Assembly (NCBI GenBank): GCA_004346725.1
Contig: SMDE01000005.1
Span: forward strand, 310,001 to 374,000
DNA: 64,000 bases
Reading direction: 5' to 3'
Origin: Phytobacter diazotrophicus
GTDB lineage: Bacteria > Pseudomonadota > Gammaproteobacteria > Enterobacterales > Enterobacteriaceae
Positions 52,449 to 62,269 of the stretch are shown piece by piece. The position numbers and the translations under genes were made by a program. Below the pieces are notes generated by a model. It saw only the letters and a program-made list of their open reading frames with translations. It ran no database searches and was not told the origin of the DNA. Numbering within the stretch: the first letter of the stretch is position 1; the number at the start of each line of letters is the position of its first letter.

Positions 52449-53192
52449 ATGTCTATCACGGCAGAATCCGTTTACCGTGACACGGGGAATTTTTTTCGTA
52501 ATCAGTTTGTTACCATTTTACTGATTGCACTTCTATGTGCATTTATTACAGTGCTGTTAGGGCGCGTCTTTTCGCCCAGTGACGCCCAGCTTTCGATCCT
52601 GGGTGAAGGTGATTATCTGGCGGAAAGCACCGGGTTGTTCGACCTGGTGCGCAATATGACGCAGGAACAGCAGCAGGTATTGCTACGCTTATCAGCGGCA
52701 GCCACCTTCTCCGGTTTGATCGGGAATGCCATCCTGGCGGGCAGCACGTTGATGATGATCCGGATGATCTCGGCAGGGCAACGCGTTAGCGCGCTTCGTG
52801 CTATCGGTGCCAGTGCGCCGGTTTTGCCCGCGCTGTTTATCCTGTTCATGTTGACAACCTTTATGGTGCAAATCGGCATGATGTTCATCTTCGTACCCGG
52901 CGTATTACTGGCTATTTTGCTGGCGTTCGCACCGGTGATGATGGTTCAGGATCGCGCGGGCGTCTTCTCGGCGATGCGCGGCAGTATGCGTCTGGGCTGG
53001 AACAATATGCGTCTGGTCGCGCCTGCGGTCATCGGCTGGTTGCTGGCAAAAATCGCACTGCTGATGTTTGCACATAATTTAGCGTTTCTTACGCCGGAAG
53101 TCGGTGCGGTGGTCGCAAACACGGTGAGCAACATGATATCTGTCGCTTTGCTCATTTATCTGTTTCGCCTGTATATGCTGATACGTCAGTGA
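52449..53192 (+). CDS. yciC: inner-membrane protein YciC (UPF0259)
   Basis: The protein has 247 residues with about six hydrophobic helices, the same length as E. coli YciC. The N-terminus [20 protein letters not shown] is characteristic. AAGGAG precedes the ATG. The function is unknown. It is followed by yciB and yciA on the same strand. Confidence 0.95.
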   Translation: MSITAESVYRDTGNFFRNQFVTILLIALLCAFITVLLGRVFSPSDAQLSILGEGDYLAESTGLFDLVRNMTQEQQQVLLRLSAAATFSGLIGNAILAGSTLMMIRMISAGQRVSALRAIGASAPVLPALFILFMLTTFMVQIGMMFIFVPGVLLAILLAFAPVMMVQDRAGVFSAMRGSMRLGWNNMRLVAPAVIGWLLAKIALLMFAHNLAFLTPEVGAVVANTVSNMISVALLIYLFRLYMLIRQ

Positions 53193-53233
53193 TTTTTCGC
53201 CTGCGATAGCAGGCAATTTAACGGAACCGTAGA

Positions 53234-53773
53234 ATGAAGCAGTTTCTTGATTTTCTCCCACTGGTGGTGTTTTTCGCTTTTTACAAGCTGTATGACATTT
53301 ATGCAGCAACGACAGCTTTGATCATCGCTACGGCTGTTGTCCTGATTTATAGCTGGGTGCGTTACCGTAAAGTCGAAAAAATGGCGCTGATTACTTTTGT
53401 ACTGGTGGCCGTTTTCGGTGGACTGACGATTTTCTTCCACAATGACGAATTCATTAAATGGAAAGTCACGGTTATCTACGCCCTGTTTGCCGGTGCCTTG
53501 CTGTTTAGCCAGTGGGTAATGAAAAAACCACTTATCCAGCGCATGCTGGGTAAAGAGCTCACCCTGCCACCGGTAGTATGGGAGCGCCTCAACCTTGCCT
53601 GGGCGCTGTTTTTCATCCTTTGTGGTCTGGCCAATATTTATATCGCCTTCTGGCTGCCACAAAATATCTGGGTGAATTTCAAAGTGTTTGGCTTAACGGC
53701 GCTGACTCTTATCTTTACCGTATTAAGCGGTGTTTATATCTATCGTCACATGCCGCAGGACGATAAACCCTGA
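53234..53773 (+). CDS. yciB: intracellular septation / envelope protein YciB
   Basis: A 179-residue protein with five or more membrane helices, starting [20 protein letters not shown]. It is the Shigella IspA homologue and in E. coli interacts with divisome and elongasome proteins and DcrB, affecting envelope integrity. A terminator hairpin follows. Confidence 0.96.
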   Translation: MKQFLDFLPLVVFFAFYKLYDIYAATTALIIATAVVLIYSWVRYRKVEKMALITFVLVAVFGGLTIFFHNDEFIKWKVTVIYALFAGALLFSQWVMKKPLIQRMLGKELTLPPVVWERLNLAWALFFILCGLANIYIAFWLPQNIWVNFKVFGLTALTLIFTVLSGVYIYRHMPQDDKP

Positions 53774-53784
53774 GTGGCACATAA

Positions 53785-53810
53785 AAAACCGGGCTGTGCC
53801 CGGTTTTTTT
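53785..53810 (+). terminator. terminator after yciB
   Basis: AAAACCGGGC/GCCCGGTTTT with a TGT loop and a T7 tail, starting 12 bases after the yciB stop. Confidence 0.9.
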
Positions 53811-53898
53811 CTACATATCAGCTTATCTAATTGTTTTCAGCCATAAATCCATAGTAGCATCCCGCCAGAATTCCCCCTTCTTTATTGATGAGATAACC

Positions 53899-54300
53899 AT
53901 GTCTAACACTCAGGATGCACCGCAGGGCGAACTTGTTCTGCGCACACTGGCAATGCCGGCAGATACCAATGCGAACGGTGATATTTTTGGCGGCTGGCTG
54001 ATGTCGCAGATGGATATGGGCGGTGCGATCCTTGCTAAAGAGATCGCCCACGGACGCGTCGTCACTGTCCGCGTCGATGGCATGAGTTTCCTGCGCCCTG
54101 TCGCCGTGGGCGATGTGGTGTGTTGTTATGCGCGCTGTGTGAAACGCGGTAATACGTCGGTTACCATCAACGTCGAAGTCTGGATTAAAAAGGTCGCCTC
54201 AGAACCTATTGGTCATCGTTATAAAGCCACGGAGGCACTGTTTATATATGTTGCCGTGGATAACGACGGCAAACCGCGACCGCTGCCCGTGCAGGCATAA
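53899..54300 (+). CDS. yciA: acyl-CoA thioesterase YciA
   Basis: This 133-residue hotdog-fold protein has the catalytic loop DTNANGDIFGGWLMSQMDMG. It hydrolyses a broad range of acyl-CoAs. It is convergent with tonB, as in E. coli. Its possible relevance to the acyl-thioester-based DSF signal in this window is speculative. Confidence 0.96.
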   Translation: MSNTQDAPQGELVLRTLAMPADTNANGDIFGGWLMSQMDMGGAILAKEIAHGRVVTVRVDGMSFLRPVAVGDVVCCYARCVKRGNTSVTINVEVWIKKVASEPIGHRYKATEALFIYVAVDNDGKPRPLPVQA

Positions 54301-54303
54301 AAA

Positions 54304-54323
54304 AAGCCTCCATCAGGAGGCTT
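54304..54323. terminator. bidirectional terminator yciA/tonB
   Basis: AAGCCTCC/GGAGGCTT with loop ATCA; on the minus strand it runs into seven T residues, giving tonB a strong terminator. Confidence 0.9.
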
Positions 54324-54329
54324 CCTTGC

Positions 54330-55052
54330 TTAATCCATTGTCGCGCCACCGTCCATACGGAAGATAATATTAACCGTGATGCCGGTGCCCGGTTTACCCG
54401 GCTCATAACGCCATTTACGCATGGCCGTTTTCACCTCACGCTCAAACATGTTCGCCGGCTGTGCTGAAAGAATTTCCACGTTGTCGATACGGCCATCCTG
54501 TAGTACGTCAAATTTCACGCGAACACGTCCTTCAATACGCAAGGCTTGTGCACGCGGCGGATATTGAGGCTGGGTGCGGCTTAATACGCGCGGGCCTGCC
54601 GGGACCGACGGCACAGGTTTGGTGGCGATGGCTGGCGCGTTATTCATCGCCGGGCGCGGCGGAGCGTTACTTTCTACCGGTGCCGCCGGGCGGGGTTCTG
54701 CCGGTTTTGCTTCACGCTTAGGCTGCTCGACTTTTTTCTCCGGTTTCGGCTTCGGTTTAGGTTTTGGCTTCGGTTCAGGTTTGTGGATCACCACCGGCGC
54801 TTCTTTTGGCGGCTCGGGAACGGGTTCCGGCTCGGGTTCCGGCTCCACAACGGGTTCTGGTGGTGGCTGCACCGCCTGCGGCGGCTCCAGCTCTGCCGGT
54901 GTCACCATGGTCACCGTAATCGGCGCAGCGGGTGCCGGTAATTCAATAACCTGATGTACCGAGGCATACAAGATGGCCGCCACGACAGCGCCATGCATAC
55001 CGACGGACAACAGTGTCGGCCAGGGAAAGCGACGGGGTAAATCAAGGGCCAT
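54330..55052 (-). CDS. tonB: TonB energy transducer
   Basis: The protein has 240 residues from ATG 55052 ([16 protein letters not shown]), close to E. coli TonB (239). An alternative ATG at 55061 adds three residues. An N-terminal membrane anchor (about 12-32) is followed by Glu-Pro and Lys-Pro repeats (about 65-115) that span the periplasm, and a C-terminal domain with the [17 protein letters not shown] region that contacts the TonB boxes of receptors. It passes ExbBD energy to siderophore and B12 receptors. Confidence 0.97.
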   Translation of the reverse strand: MALDLPRRFPWPTLLSVGMHGAVVAAILYASVHQVIELPAPAAPITVTMVTPAELEPPQAVQPPPEPVVEPEPEPEPVPEPPKEAPVVIHKPEPKPKPKPKPKPEKKVEQPKREAKPAEPRPAAPVESNAPPRPAMNNAPAIATKPVPSVPAGPRVLSRTQPQYPPRAQALRIEGRVRVKFDVLQDGRIDNVEILSAQPANMFEREVKTAMRKWRYEPGKPGTGITVNIIFRMDGGATMD

Positions 55053-55099
55053 TGAAGTCATAATCGTTTCAGTTGAAAAAGCAAAGCTAGATTCTAAAT

Positions 55100-55118
55100 G
55101 CAAATAGCAATCATATTC
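55100..55118 (-). promoter_or_regulatory. possible Fur box of tonB
   Basis: GAATATGATTGCTATTTGC on the minus strand matches about 11 of 19 positions of the Fur consensus, and sits in the tonB promoter region where E. coli has its Fur site. Moderate at best. Confidence 0.45.
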
Positions 55119-55271
55119 AACCAGCCATCGCGTCTGACCCAGATTTTGCGCGCATACGGTTAAAAAAAGCGCACTCTGAAAGAGGATATTCACGCGTCAT
55201 CATCTTTGCGTTGCAGGCACTTATGGATTCACATAACGTAGTTGTTTTCTCATCATGAAGGAGCCCTACCC

Positions 55272-55568
55272 GTGCTTTATGTAATTTTCTCACAGGACGT
55301 TGCTGATTCCCTCGAAAAACGCCTTTCCGTGCGCCCGGCTCATCTGGCACGTCTGCAATTGCTGCATGACGAAGGTCGTTTATTAACGGCAGGCCCTATG
55401 CCAGCCGTAGACAGTAACGATCCGGGTGCGGCGGGTTTTACCGGCTCAACCGTTATCGCAGAATTTGAATCTCTGGAAGCGGCGCAGTCCTGGGCCGACG
55501 CGGACCCATACGTCGCGGCGGGTGTTTATCAGCACGTCATCGTTAAGCCGTTTAAAAAGGTTTTCTAA
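55272..55568 (+). CDS. yciI: YciI-family protein
   Basis: The protein has 98 residues from a GTG start (GAAGGAG upstream), the same length as E. coli YciI. A ferredoxin-like fold with the conserved His and Asp ([22 protein letters not shown]). Possibly an enzyme; the reaction is unknown. In E. coli kch follows; here an accessory region does. Confidence 0.95.
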   Translation: MLYVIFSQDVADSLEKRLSVRPAHLARLQLLHDEGRLLTAGPMPAVDSNDPGAAGFTGSTVIAEFESLEAAQSWADADPYVAAGVYQHVIVKPFKKVF

Positions 55569-55628
55569 AAACGATAATTAACTTAAATAAACCAATATGT
55601 TACTAATATATAAATATTGATTTATTTA

Positions 55629-55672
55629 AAAAAGGACACATTGAAGTACACGTTATTTTTTGTGTCCTTTTT
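55629..55672 (+). terminator. terminator after yciI
   Basis: AAAAAGGACACA/TGTGTCCTTTTT, a perfect 12-bp stem with a 20-base loop. It marks the left edge of the accessory region. Confidence 0.8.
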
Positions 55673-55673
55673 A

Positions 55674-55778
55674 TTACTCACAAAATTGGGTACCGTCCTC
55701 ACCCGCACGGTTAACAATCCACTTCGCGCCTCCAAAGTAATTCGCACCATCCCGATCCTGCTTTAGCCCTTTCGGCAT
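55674..55778 (-). CDS. 34-residue ORF of unknown function, possibly a remnant
   Basis: MPKGLKQDRDGANYFGGAKW continues to a TAA at 55674. A good TAGGAGATGGAAGA ribosome-binding site precedes it. No family was recognised; the composition is that of a real protein rather than a shadow. It could be the tail or start of a degraded gene, since it is immediately followed by a yedK fragment on the other strand. Confidence 0.35.
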   Translation of the reverse strand: MPKGLKQDRDGANYFGGAKWIVNRAGEDGTQFCE

Positions 55779-55789
55779 TCTTCCATCTC

Positions 55790-56080
55790 CTATACTTTAA
55801 ACCTGACCAATCGGAGGTGTTCATGTGTGGACGATTTACCCAGGTCCAAACGCGTGAAGAATGCCTGGCTTACCTTGCAGATGAAAGTACACATGATTTC
55901 TAGAACTCTCCTGCGTACACCTTCATTGAGCTCTGAAATGGCTTTATAGCGTCTTGATATTTCGACGGATGACTCATAAAGATACTCCATTGCCCGCTCG
56001 AGGCTGCTAATGCCAATTTTCGCCAGATAAAGATCAAAGCCGAATCCGCATTTCGCCCCGGACAGGCCAAGTCCAGCCAT
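55790..56080 (-). other. uncertain minus-strand ORF
   Basis: A 96-codon frame. The middle (GFDLYLAKIGISSLERAMEY and the helical stretch after it) looks protein-like, but the last 25 codons are antisense to the yedK fragment, which suggests a chimera at a deletion junction. No family was recognised and there is no clear ribosome-binding site. Confidence 0.25.
55823..55903 (+). pseudogene. yedK: truncated yedK (SRAP/HMCES peptidase) start
   Basis: Twenty-six codons starting at ATG 55823 (GGAGGTGTTC upstream) read MCGRFTQVQTREECLAYLAD, then lose similarity and stop at TAG. The start equals the conserved beginning of SRAP-family proteins, including the catalytic Cys2 that crosslinks to abasic sites. 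The rest of the roughly 220-residue protein is absent. yedK lies elsewhere in E. coli, so this is a transferred or recombined fragment. Confidence 0.75.
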
Positions 56081-56278
56081 AACGTCAGTGCCGGTAAGAC
56101 TTTCTGATGCAGTGGCGTTGCGTACGGAAAAGCAAAACGGGAAACATTATGCAATCAGCACATACCTAATATTCAAAATTTCTATTGCGGGATTTCAATG
56201 AATAAGCCAGTTACAATGCAATGTGCAAAAAAAGTATTATGCATAAATCAGAATTATGTCGTGAAAAAGGAGAGTCAA

Positions 56279-57214
56279 ATGAGACATAGCCAGCAACATG
56301 CCCCCAGGGTATTCAGGCTGACTTCCTCAGTAGGCGATTGTGGAACGAACGATCCGAAAGAAGTTAAAATTGTCCAGCAGAAGCTTGTCGATGCCGGATA
56401 TTCTGTAGCGACAGGAAGACATATTCAACCTGATGGGCGTTGTAACCTTGATACCGTCGAAGCAATACGCTGGTATCAACGATTGCTGAATTTATCACCA
56501 TCAGGACTGATAAATGCTACTGATAACTGGTTTATGCAGGCACTGGAAGAAGCAACCACACCCCACTGGCGGCCCAAAAATATCAGTGGCCCTCTTCGGG
56601 TAAGCATCGGGCAGACAACGTTTGATGCTGAAGGCACAGATTATATCACCGCAGTGATACCATTCAGGCAGAATCCATATCCATATTTTTCCAGAATACT
56701 GCACTGGCCACCAGTTGGCGGGTCAGGTGTAACTCTGGGCAGAGGATACGATATGGGTAATCGCAGTGCGGGGGAAATTCTGGCGACGCTCAGGCTGGCG
56801 GGTATTGAGGAATATAAAGCCCAACTGTGTGCAAAAGCTGCCGGGCTTAAGAACCGAGAAGCAGATCAATTCGTAAAAGTGTATGGTCCGTTCGTAGGTG
56901 AAATTACACACCAGCAGCAAATACGATTATTCGAAATAGCATACCGTGAAAAAATTGAATATGGAAAAGGTGTTTACAACCGTCAGGTGCGGCGCTTGGG
57001 CATTACCAATGCTCTTAATTGGAACAGCTTAGATCAAGCCATCAGAGATACCTTTATTGACACGCTATATCAGGGTAACGCTACGGCGCAACAAATGGTT
57101 AAAATCATGGCCGAAGGTGGTAGCAGACAGAAAATCATCGATTATCTGCGCAACGACAGTAATCTTAGCAGCGATGTTAGAAGAACAAACATAAGAGTAA
57201 GGAACCTACAGTAA
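56279..57214 (+). CDS. peptidoglycan-binding, pesticin-like muramidase (putative toxin/effector)
   Basis: The protein has 311 residues from ATG 56279, which has a strong AAGGAG site; the ATG at 56198 has none. There is no signal peptide. Residues about 28-90 form a PG_binding_1-like domain (VKIVQQKLVDAGY, DTVEAIRWYQRL, GLINATDNWF). Residues about 108-305 resemble the pesticin/T4-lysozyme-like muramidase fold: E118 in TTFDAEGTDY, then T152 and D158 in GVTLGRGYDMGNRS. The T-x5-D spacing equals T201/D207 of pesticin, which with E178 form its active site. The stop overlaps the start of an LprI-family gene. A type VI-style cell-wall effector is the best guess. Confidence 0.75.
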   Translation: MRHSQQHAPRVFRLTSSVGDCGTNDPKEVKIVQQKLVDAGYSVATGRHIQPDGRCNLDTVEAIRWYQRLLNLSPSGLINATDNWFMQALEEATTPHWRPKNISGPLRVSIGQTTFDAEGTDYITAVIPFRQNPYPYFSRILHWPPVGGSGVTLGRGYDMGNRSAGEILATLRLAGIEEYKAQLCAKAAGLKNREADQFVKVYGPFVGEITHQQQIRLFEIAYREKIEYGKGVYNRQVRRLGITNALNWNSLDQAIRDTFIDTLYQGNATAQQMVKIMAEGGSRQKIIDYLRNDSNLSSDVRRTNIRVRNLQ

Positions 57215-57657
57215 TGAAAAAGCTCCTTGTTTTAGTTTCCCTGTTACTGGCATCTAATGCTTCGCTGGCTTCTGCTGATGATAGTATTACGTCGAATAAA
57301 GATGTAGATGCCTGCATCCAAAAATACGGTGAAAACAACAGCGAATGTCTGGAAGAAATCAGCGATAAAGCAGACGATTCACTTAACAAAGCTTACACCG
57401 CAAAGCTTAAAGAAATGGAAGGTTTTGATTACACCAAATGGTGGATGGGCGATGAAGATCGCAAAAAGCGTATGATCGATACTTTCAAGAAGAGCCAGAG
57501 CGAATGGTTAAAATACCGTGACAATTACTGCAATGTAGCAACAACCGATGCACAAGGAACACACTTCCTGGGAGCAGCTTCTACGGGGTGCAATATAAAC
57601 ATGAATAACCGCCGTATTAGTGAAATAAAGATGATTAAAATGACAAGCCTGGAGTAA
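57214..57657 (+). CDS. LprI/DUF1311-family periplasmic protein (putative immunity)
   Basis: The protein has 147 residues with a signal peptide (about 1-19, ending SLA-S). The mature part is helical with two cysteine pairs (CIQKYGENNSECLEEI and YCNVATT...GCNINMNN) and W..YRDNYC, the pattern of the LprI/DUF1311 lysozyme-inhibitor-like family. TAATG overlap with the muramidase gene shows translational coupling. A periplasmic inhibitor beside a cytoplasmic muramidase fits immunity against incoming copies of the toxin. Function is inferred. Confidence 0.78.
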   Translation: MKKLLVLVSLLLASNASLASADDSITSNKDVDACIQKYGENNSECLEEISDKADDSLNKAYTAKLKEMEGFDYTKWWMGDEDRKKRMIDTFKKSQSEWLKYRDNYCNVATTDAQGTHFLGAASTGCNINMNNRRISEIKMIKMTSLE

Positions 57658-57865
57658 GTTAATTAGTTCGTTGTTACCACAATAATTTCCCCTTCCCCGG
57701 TCCGATTTTATAGGTGCCATTAACTTAAGCCGGGGAATCCCCTTAACGAAAGCCTCATCAGTTTAGCTGCGCCATAAGGTCCTTATGATGACGCGCAGGC
57801 TGTCAGTTGTTCAGGCTGTCACTGGTATTATGAACAGGTGATTTTAGAAAATCAAAGCAATTAAA

Positions 57866-58195
57866 TTAAAGCATTGTCACTGGTTGCCCTTTGCGGGTTT
57901 TTAAACTCATGAGTTGCTCAACTGGTCCCTGAGTACATTCAATGCGATCATATTCCGTAGGCTTCATCCACGCCGATTGTGATGTCATTCCTTTTCCGTT
58001 AATTCGATGAAAATCCCAGGTACCGTTTGCATTTTGACGTAACTTATCCAATTTAATGCTTGCAGTTTTTGGTTTCACATTCTCATCGTTGGGTACAGGT
58101 TGGAAAGTGGCATAACCTTTACACTGAACGGGCATTTCACTCTTCGCGCATCCTACCAGCGATAACGTCACTAACAAGACAATAATCAGCCGCAT
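57866..58195 (-). CDS. small lipoprotein
   Basis: A 109-residue protein from ATG 58195 (AAGGATG nine bases upstream; an in-frame ATG lies at 58204). The signal peptide ends in the lipobox LVGC at residues 13-16 and is followed by AKSEMP, so outer-membrane sorting is likely. Two further cysteines (QCKGY, ECTQG) may pair. No family was recognised with confidence. It faces the muramidase/LprI pair and could be part of the same module. Confidence 0.65.
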   Translation of the reverse strand: MRLIIVLLVTLSLVGCAKSEMPVQCKGYATFQPVPNDENVKPKTASIKLDKLRQNANGTWDFHRINGKGMTSQSAWMKPTEYDRIECTQGPVEQLMSLKTRKGQPVTML

Positions 58196-58368
58196 ACTAT
58201 ACATCCTTATTTTTTATTGGATTCCACCATCTCAATATAACCAGGGCCTCTCACTTGCTACACCATAGTCATTAAATATCTGCATCAACACAGTTCTTGG
58301 TATTCCTTTGGAGATACCCTGAAACAGCTTCTTGAATCGACACGGATGATCTGGACACTTCTGAGCCG

Positions 58369-58644
58369 TTAATAATATAGGTTTTCATATTCAGCCGGTG
58401 GCATCTGCTCGCTCGAACCATGCCGACGCTCACTGTTATAAGACATTTCGATGTAATCAAAAATATCGCTTCTGGCTTCGTCTCTCGTTCCGTAAATCTT
58501 CTTCTTTATCCGTTCACGCTTCAGTAGCAGAAAAAAGCTTTCTGCAACCGCGTTGTCATGATGGTTACCGCGAAGACTCATACTGCCCTCCAGTCCGTGC
58601 GATTTCAGGAACGACTACCATTCATAGCTTGTGTACTGACTAAC
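58369..58644 (-). mobile_element. IS3-family transposase fragment, with in-frame stop
   Basis: On the minus strand the frame reads QYTSYEW, TAG (58617-58615), SFLKSHGLEG, then MSLRGNHHDNAVAESFFLLL and on to PPAEYENLYY. This is the C-terminal end of an IS3-family (IS51-like) OrfB, including the catalytic Glu in AVAESFF. The TAG replaces the usual Gln after YEW. Upstream homology stops near 58644. The element is a dead remnant; its terminal repeats could not be delimited. Confidence 0.85.
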
Positions 58645-59006
58645 TTAAGTCATCTTAAATGACTCTGAGGTGTCTGTTAAGCCTGTGACAATTCAGGCTG
58701 ATTCGGGCATTCAGGCCATGAGAATCTGATTCTATCTCTACCGCTTCCCTTCTTTTCCCGAGTAATTTTTTTAGTCTGGTGTCGGTAAGCATCCTGTGTG
58801 TACCTGGCATTTTCTGGTACTCAAAAGTGTACACAAAATACGTTGCTCAAAGATACATACAATGTAACGATGATAAGCAAAAAGTTAGGTTTTTCAGTCG
58901 GAATGGCAGTTATAGAGGAGTTTCTGAGTAACGGTTCGTTTTAGGGCGAAACCAGTTAACTCGGGCGGAATGACAATTTAAGAAAGTGTTCTGACTGTCA
59001 GAAATA
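58645..59006. other. intergenic stretch right of the IS remnant
   Basis: About 360 bases of AT-rich sequence with no supported gene. A small inverted repeat AGTCAT/ATGACT near 58650-58668 may be an insertion-sequence end. Nothing else was recognised. Confidence 0.4.
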
Positions 59007-59038
59007 ACAAAGGGGTAAGCGTCATAATACCCCTTTGT
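59007..59038 (-). terminator. hairpin after the SMR gene
   Basis: ACAAAGGGGTA/TACCCCTTTGT, a perfect 11-bp stem with a 10-base loop, 12 bases past the SMR stop. Confidence 0.65.
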
Positions 59039-59049
59039 ATTATCCGTTT

Positions 59050-59388
59050 TTAATGGGTAATCGTTTTTGAGAACAAATTAATAATAACCACGCCGGCAAT
59101 AATTAACCCCATCCCCAGCATCGCCGGAAAATCCAGTTTCTGTCCGTGAATAATCCAGCCCACTGTACCAATCAATACAATCCCTACCCCGGACCAGACG
59201 GCGTAAATCACTCCGGTAGGTATAGTGCGCATTGGGATGGTCAGACACCAGAATGCAATACAATAGCCAACAATACTGATGATGCTGGGCACCAGGCGGG
59301 TAAAACTATCGGAACTTTTAAGCGCAGTGGTCGCAATGACTTCACTGACAATCGCCAGGGCGAGAAAAATAATGGCTTCTTTATTCAT
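59050..59388 (-). CDS. small multidrug resistance (EmrE-type) transporter
   Basis: The protein has 112 residues with four membrane helices. The conserved glutamate of the first helix is E16 (ALAIVSEVIATTALK), equivalent to E14 of EmrE. It also contains AYAVWSG-like YAVWSGVGIVLIG and a C-terminal GMGLIIAGVVIINL. Such proteins work as dual-topology dimers exporting quaternary cations or guanidinium by proton exchange. It lies 17 bases downstream of a LysE-type gene on the same strand, probably one transcript. Substrate unknown. Confidence 0.88.
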   Translation of the reverse strand: MNKEAIIFLALAIVSEVIATTALKSSDSFTRLVPSIISIVGYCIAFWCLTIPMRTIPTGVIYAVWSGVGIVLIGTVGWIIHGQKLDFPAMLGMGLIIAGVVIINLFSKTITH

Positions 59389-59405
59389 GGTTATCCAAAG
59401 GCGAA

Positions 59406-60023
59406 TTAACGTTTACTTAGCGCAAGGCGGGTTGCGAAAAGCAAAAACACAACGCCGGTTGTGCGATCCATCCAGCGTATAACGGCTTCTTTACGTAAAA
59501 ATGATGACAGGGGGCGCGTCGCCGCGATTAACGTTGTTGACCATATGGTTCCCAGCACCACATGAATCATCACCAGGCCAAATGTCCAAATAATAAGCGG
59601 CTGCCCATGCGGAATAAACTGTGGCAAAAAAGAGACGTAGAAAATACCCATTTTGGGATTCAGTACATTGCCTAACATGCCACGAATAAACCAGTTCTGC
59701 TTTTTATCTTCACCCGCAACAGGGAAAACATCGGTACGCGGGCGAATGAGCATATTCACGCCCAGCCAGCATAAATAGGCAGCGCCACAATATTTGAGAA
59801 TAGAGTATGCCAGTTCCGACACCGCAACTAATGCCCCAAGGCCGAAGGCAACGGCAGCCCCCCAGATGAGACAACCGGTGTTAATGCCGAAGGCTGCTTT
59901 AAATGCCTGACTCCGGCCCTCCACCGCGGCAGTACGTAAAATTAGTGCGGTATCGAGACCCGGAGTGAGCGTCAGCAGTGTCGCCGCAAGGGTAAAAGCA
60001 ATCAAACTATCAATAACAGTCAT
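59406..60023 (-). CDS. LysE/RhtB-family exporter
   Basis: The protein has 205 residues from ATG 60023 (GGGTGA upstream). The family signature TPGLDTALILRTAAVEGRSQ is near the N-terminus, and about six hydrophobic helices are present, with GALVAVSELAYSILKYCGAAYL and LNPKMGIFYVSFLPQFI. The family exports amino acids or related small molecules. It is the first gene of a probable two-gene operon with the SMR transporter. Confidence 0.88.
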   Translation of the reverse strand: MTVIDSLIAFTLAATLLTLTPGLDTALILRTAAVEGRSQAFKAAFGINTGCLIWGAAVAFGLGALVAVSELAYSILKYCGAAYLCWLGVNMLIRPRTDVFPVAGEDKKQNWFIRGMLGNVLNPKMGIFYVSFLPQFIPHGQPLIIWTFGLVMIHVVLGTIWSTTLIAATRPLSSFLRKEAVIRWMDRTTGVVFLLFATRLALSKR

Positions 60024-60407
60024 GCAGCATTCACCCTTTTTGAGTAAGAGATAAAAAAACAATGGGCACCATAAAGGTGCCCAGAACCATCAGAACCCGT
60101 AAAAATCAAAAACTAACGCGTTGCGATGCCGATTAAGAATACACTTTCTTATCGCGTGGATACGCATATTGCGACGAGACTGCCCTTCCAACCAGCGCGC
60201 CTTGCGACGACTGGCCTGCCGGGACATACGCCAGCGCCCCACTTCCGTTCTACTACGCTTCATTTCTACGACTCTTTCCTAACAAAGAACCCCCATTATA
60301 AACCCTGGACGTCACCAGACCAGTCCTTTTCAGCGCCGTTTTTGTTTGCCAGATGAGTCCTTATGCGTAAACTCCTTATATCAGATTTTCAAAAGGATTT
60401 TTTTGTT
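60024..60407. promoter_or_regulatory. divergent region between the exporter genes and clsA
   Basis: About 380 bases without a supported gene, expected to hold both promoters. An ORF at 60126-60356 was not called: its composition looks random and it has no ribosome-binding site. A conserved short open frame ([15 protein letters not shown]) runs directly into the cls start and may only be an in-frame extension. Confidence 0.45.
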
Positions 60408-62232
<1,825 letters not shown>

Positions 62233-62240
62233 TAAAAAGA

Positions 62241-62265
62241 AAAGGCTGACTTTCGTCAGCCTTTT
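62241..62265. terminator. terminator yciU/oppF
   Basis: AAAGGCTGAC/GTCAGCCTTT with loop TTTC and T5 tail, between convergent yciU and oppF. Confidence 0.9.
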
Positions 62266-62269
62266 TCAT

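Noticed and set aside
55900-56154. 84-codon minus-strand frame in the island
   Set aside because: Overlaps another minus-strand frame with no family resemblance in either; treated as degraded sequence.
56198-56278. Longer start for the muramidase gene
   Set aside because: The ATG at 56198 has no ribosome-binding site, whereas 56279 has AAGGAG at good spacing; the extra 27 residues show no signal peptide.
60126-60356. 76-codon frame upstream of clsA
   Set aside because: No ribosome-binding site and a random-looking composition; the region is more likely promoter sequence.
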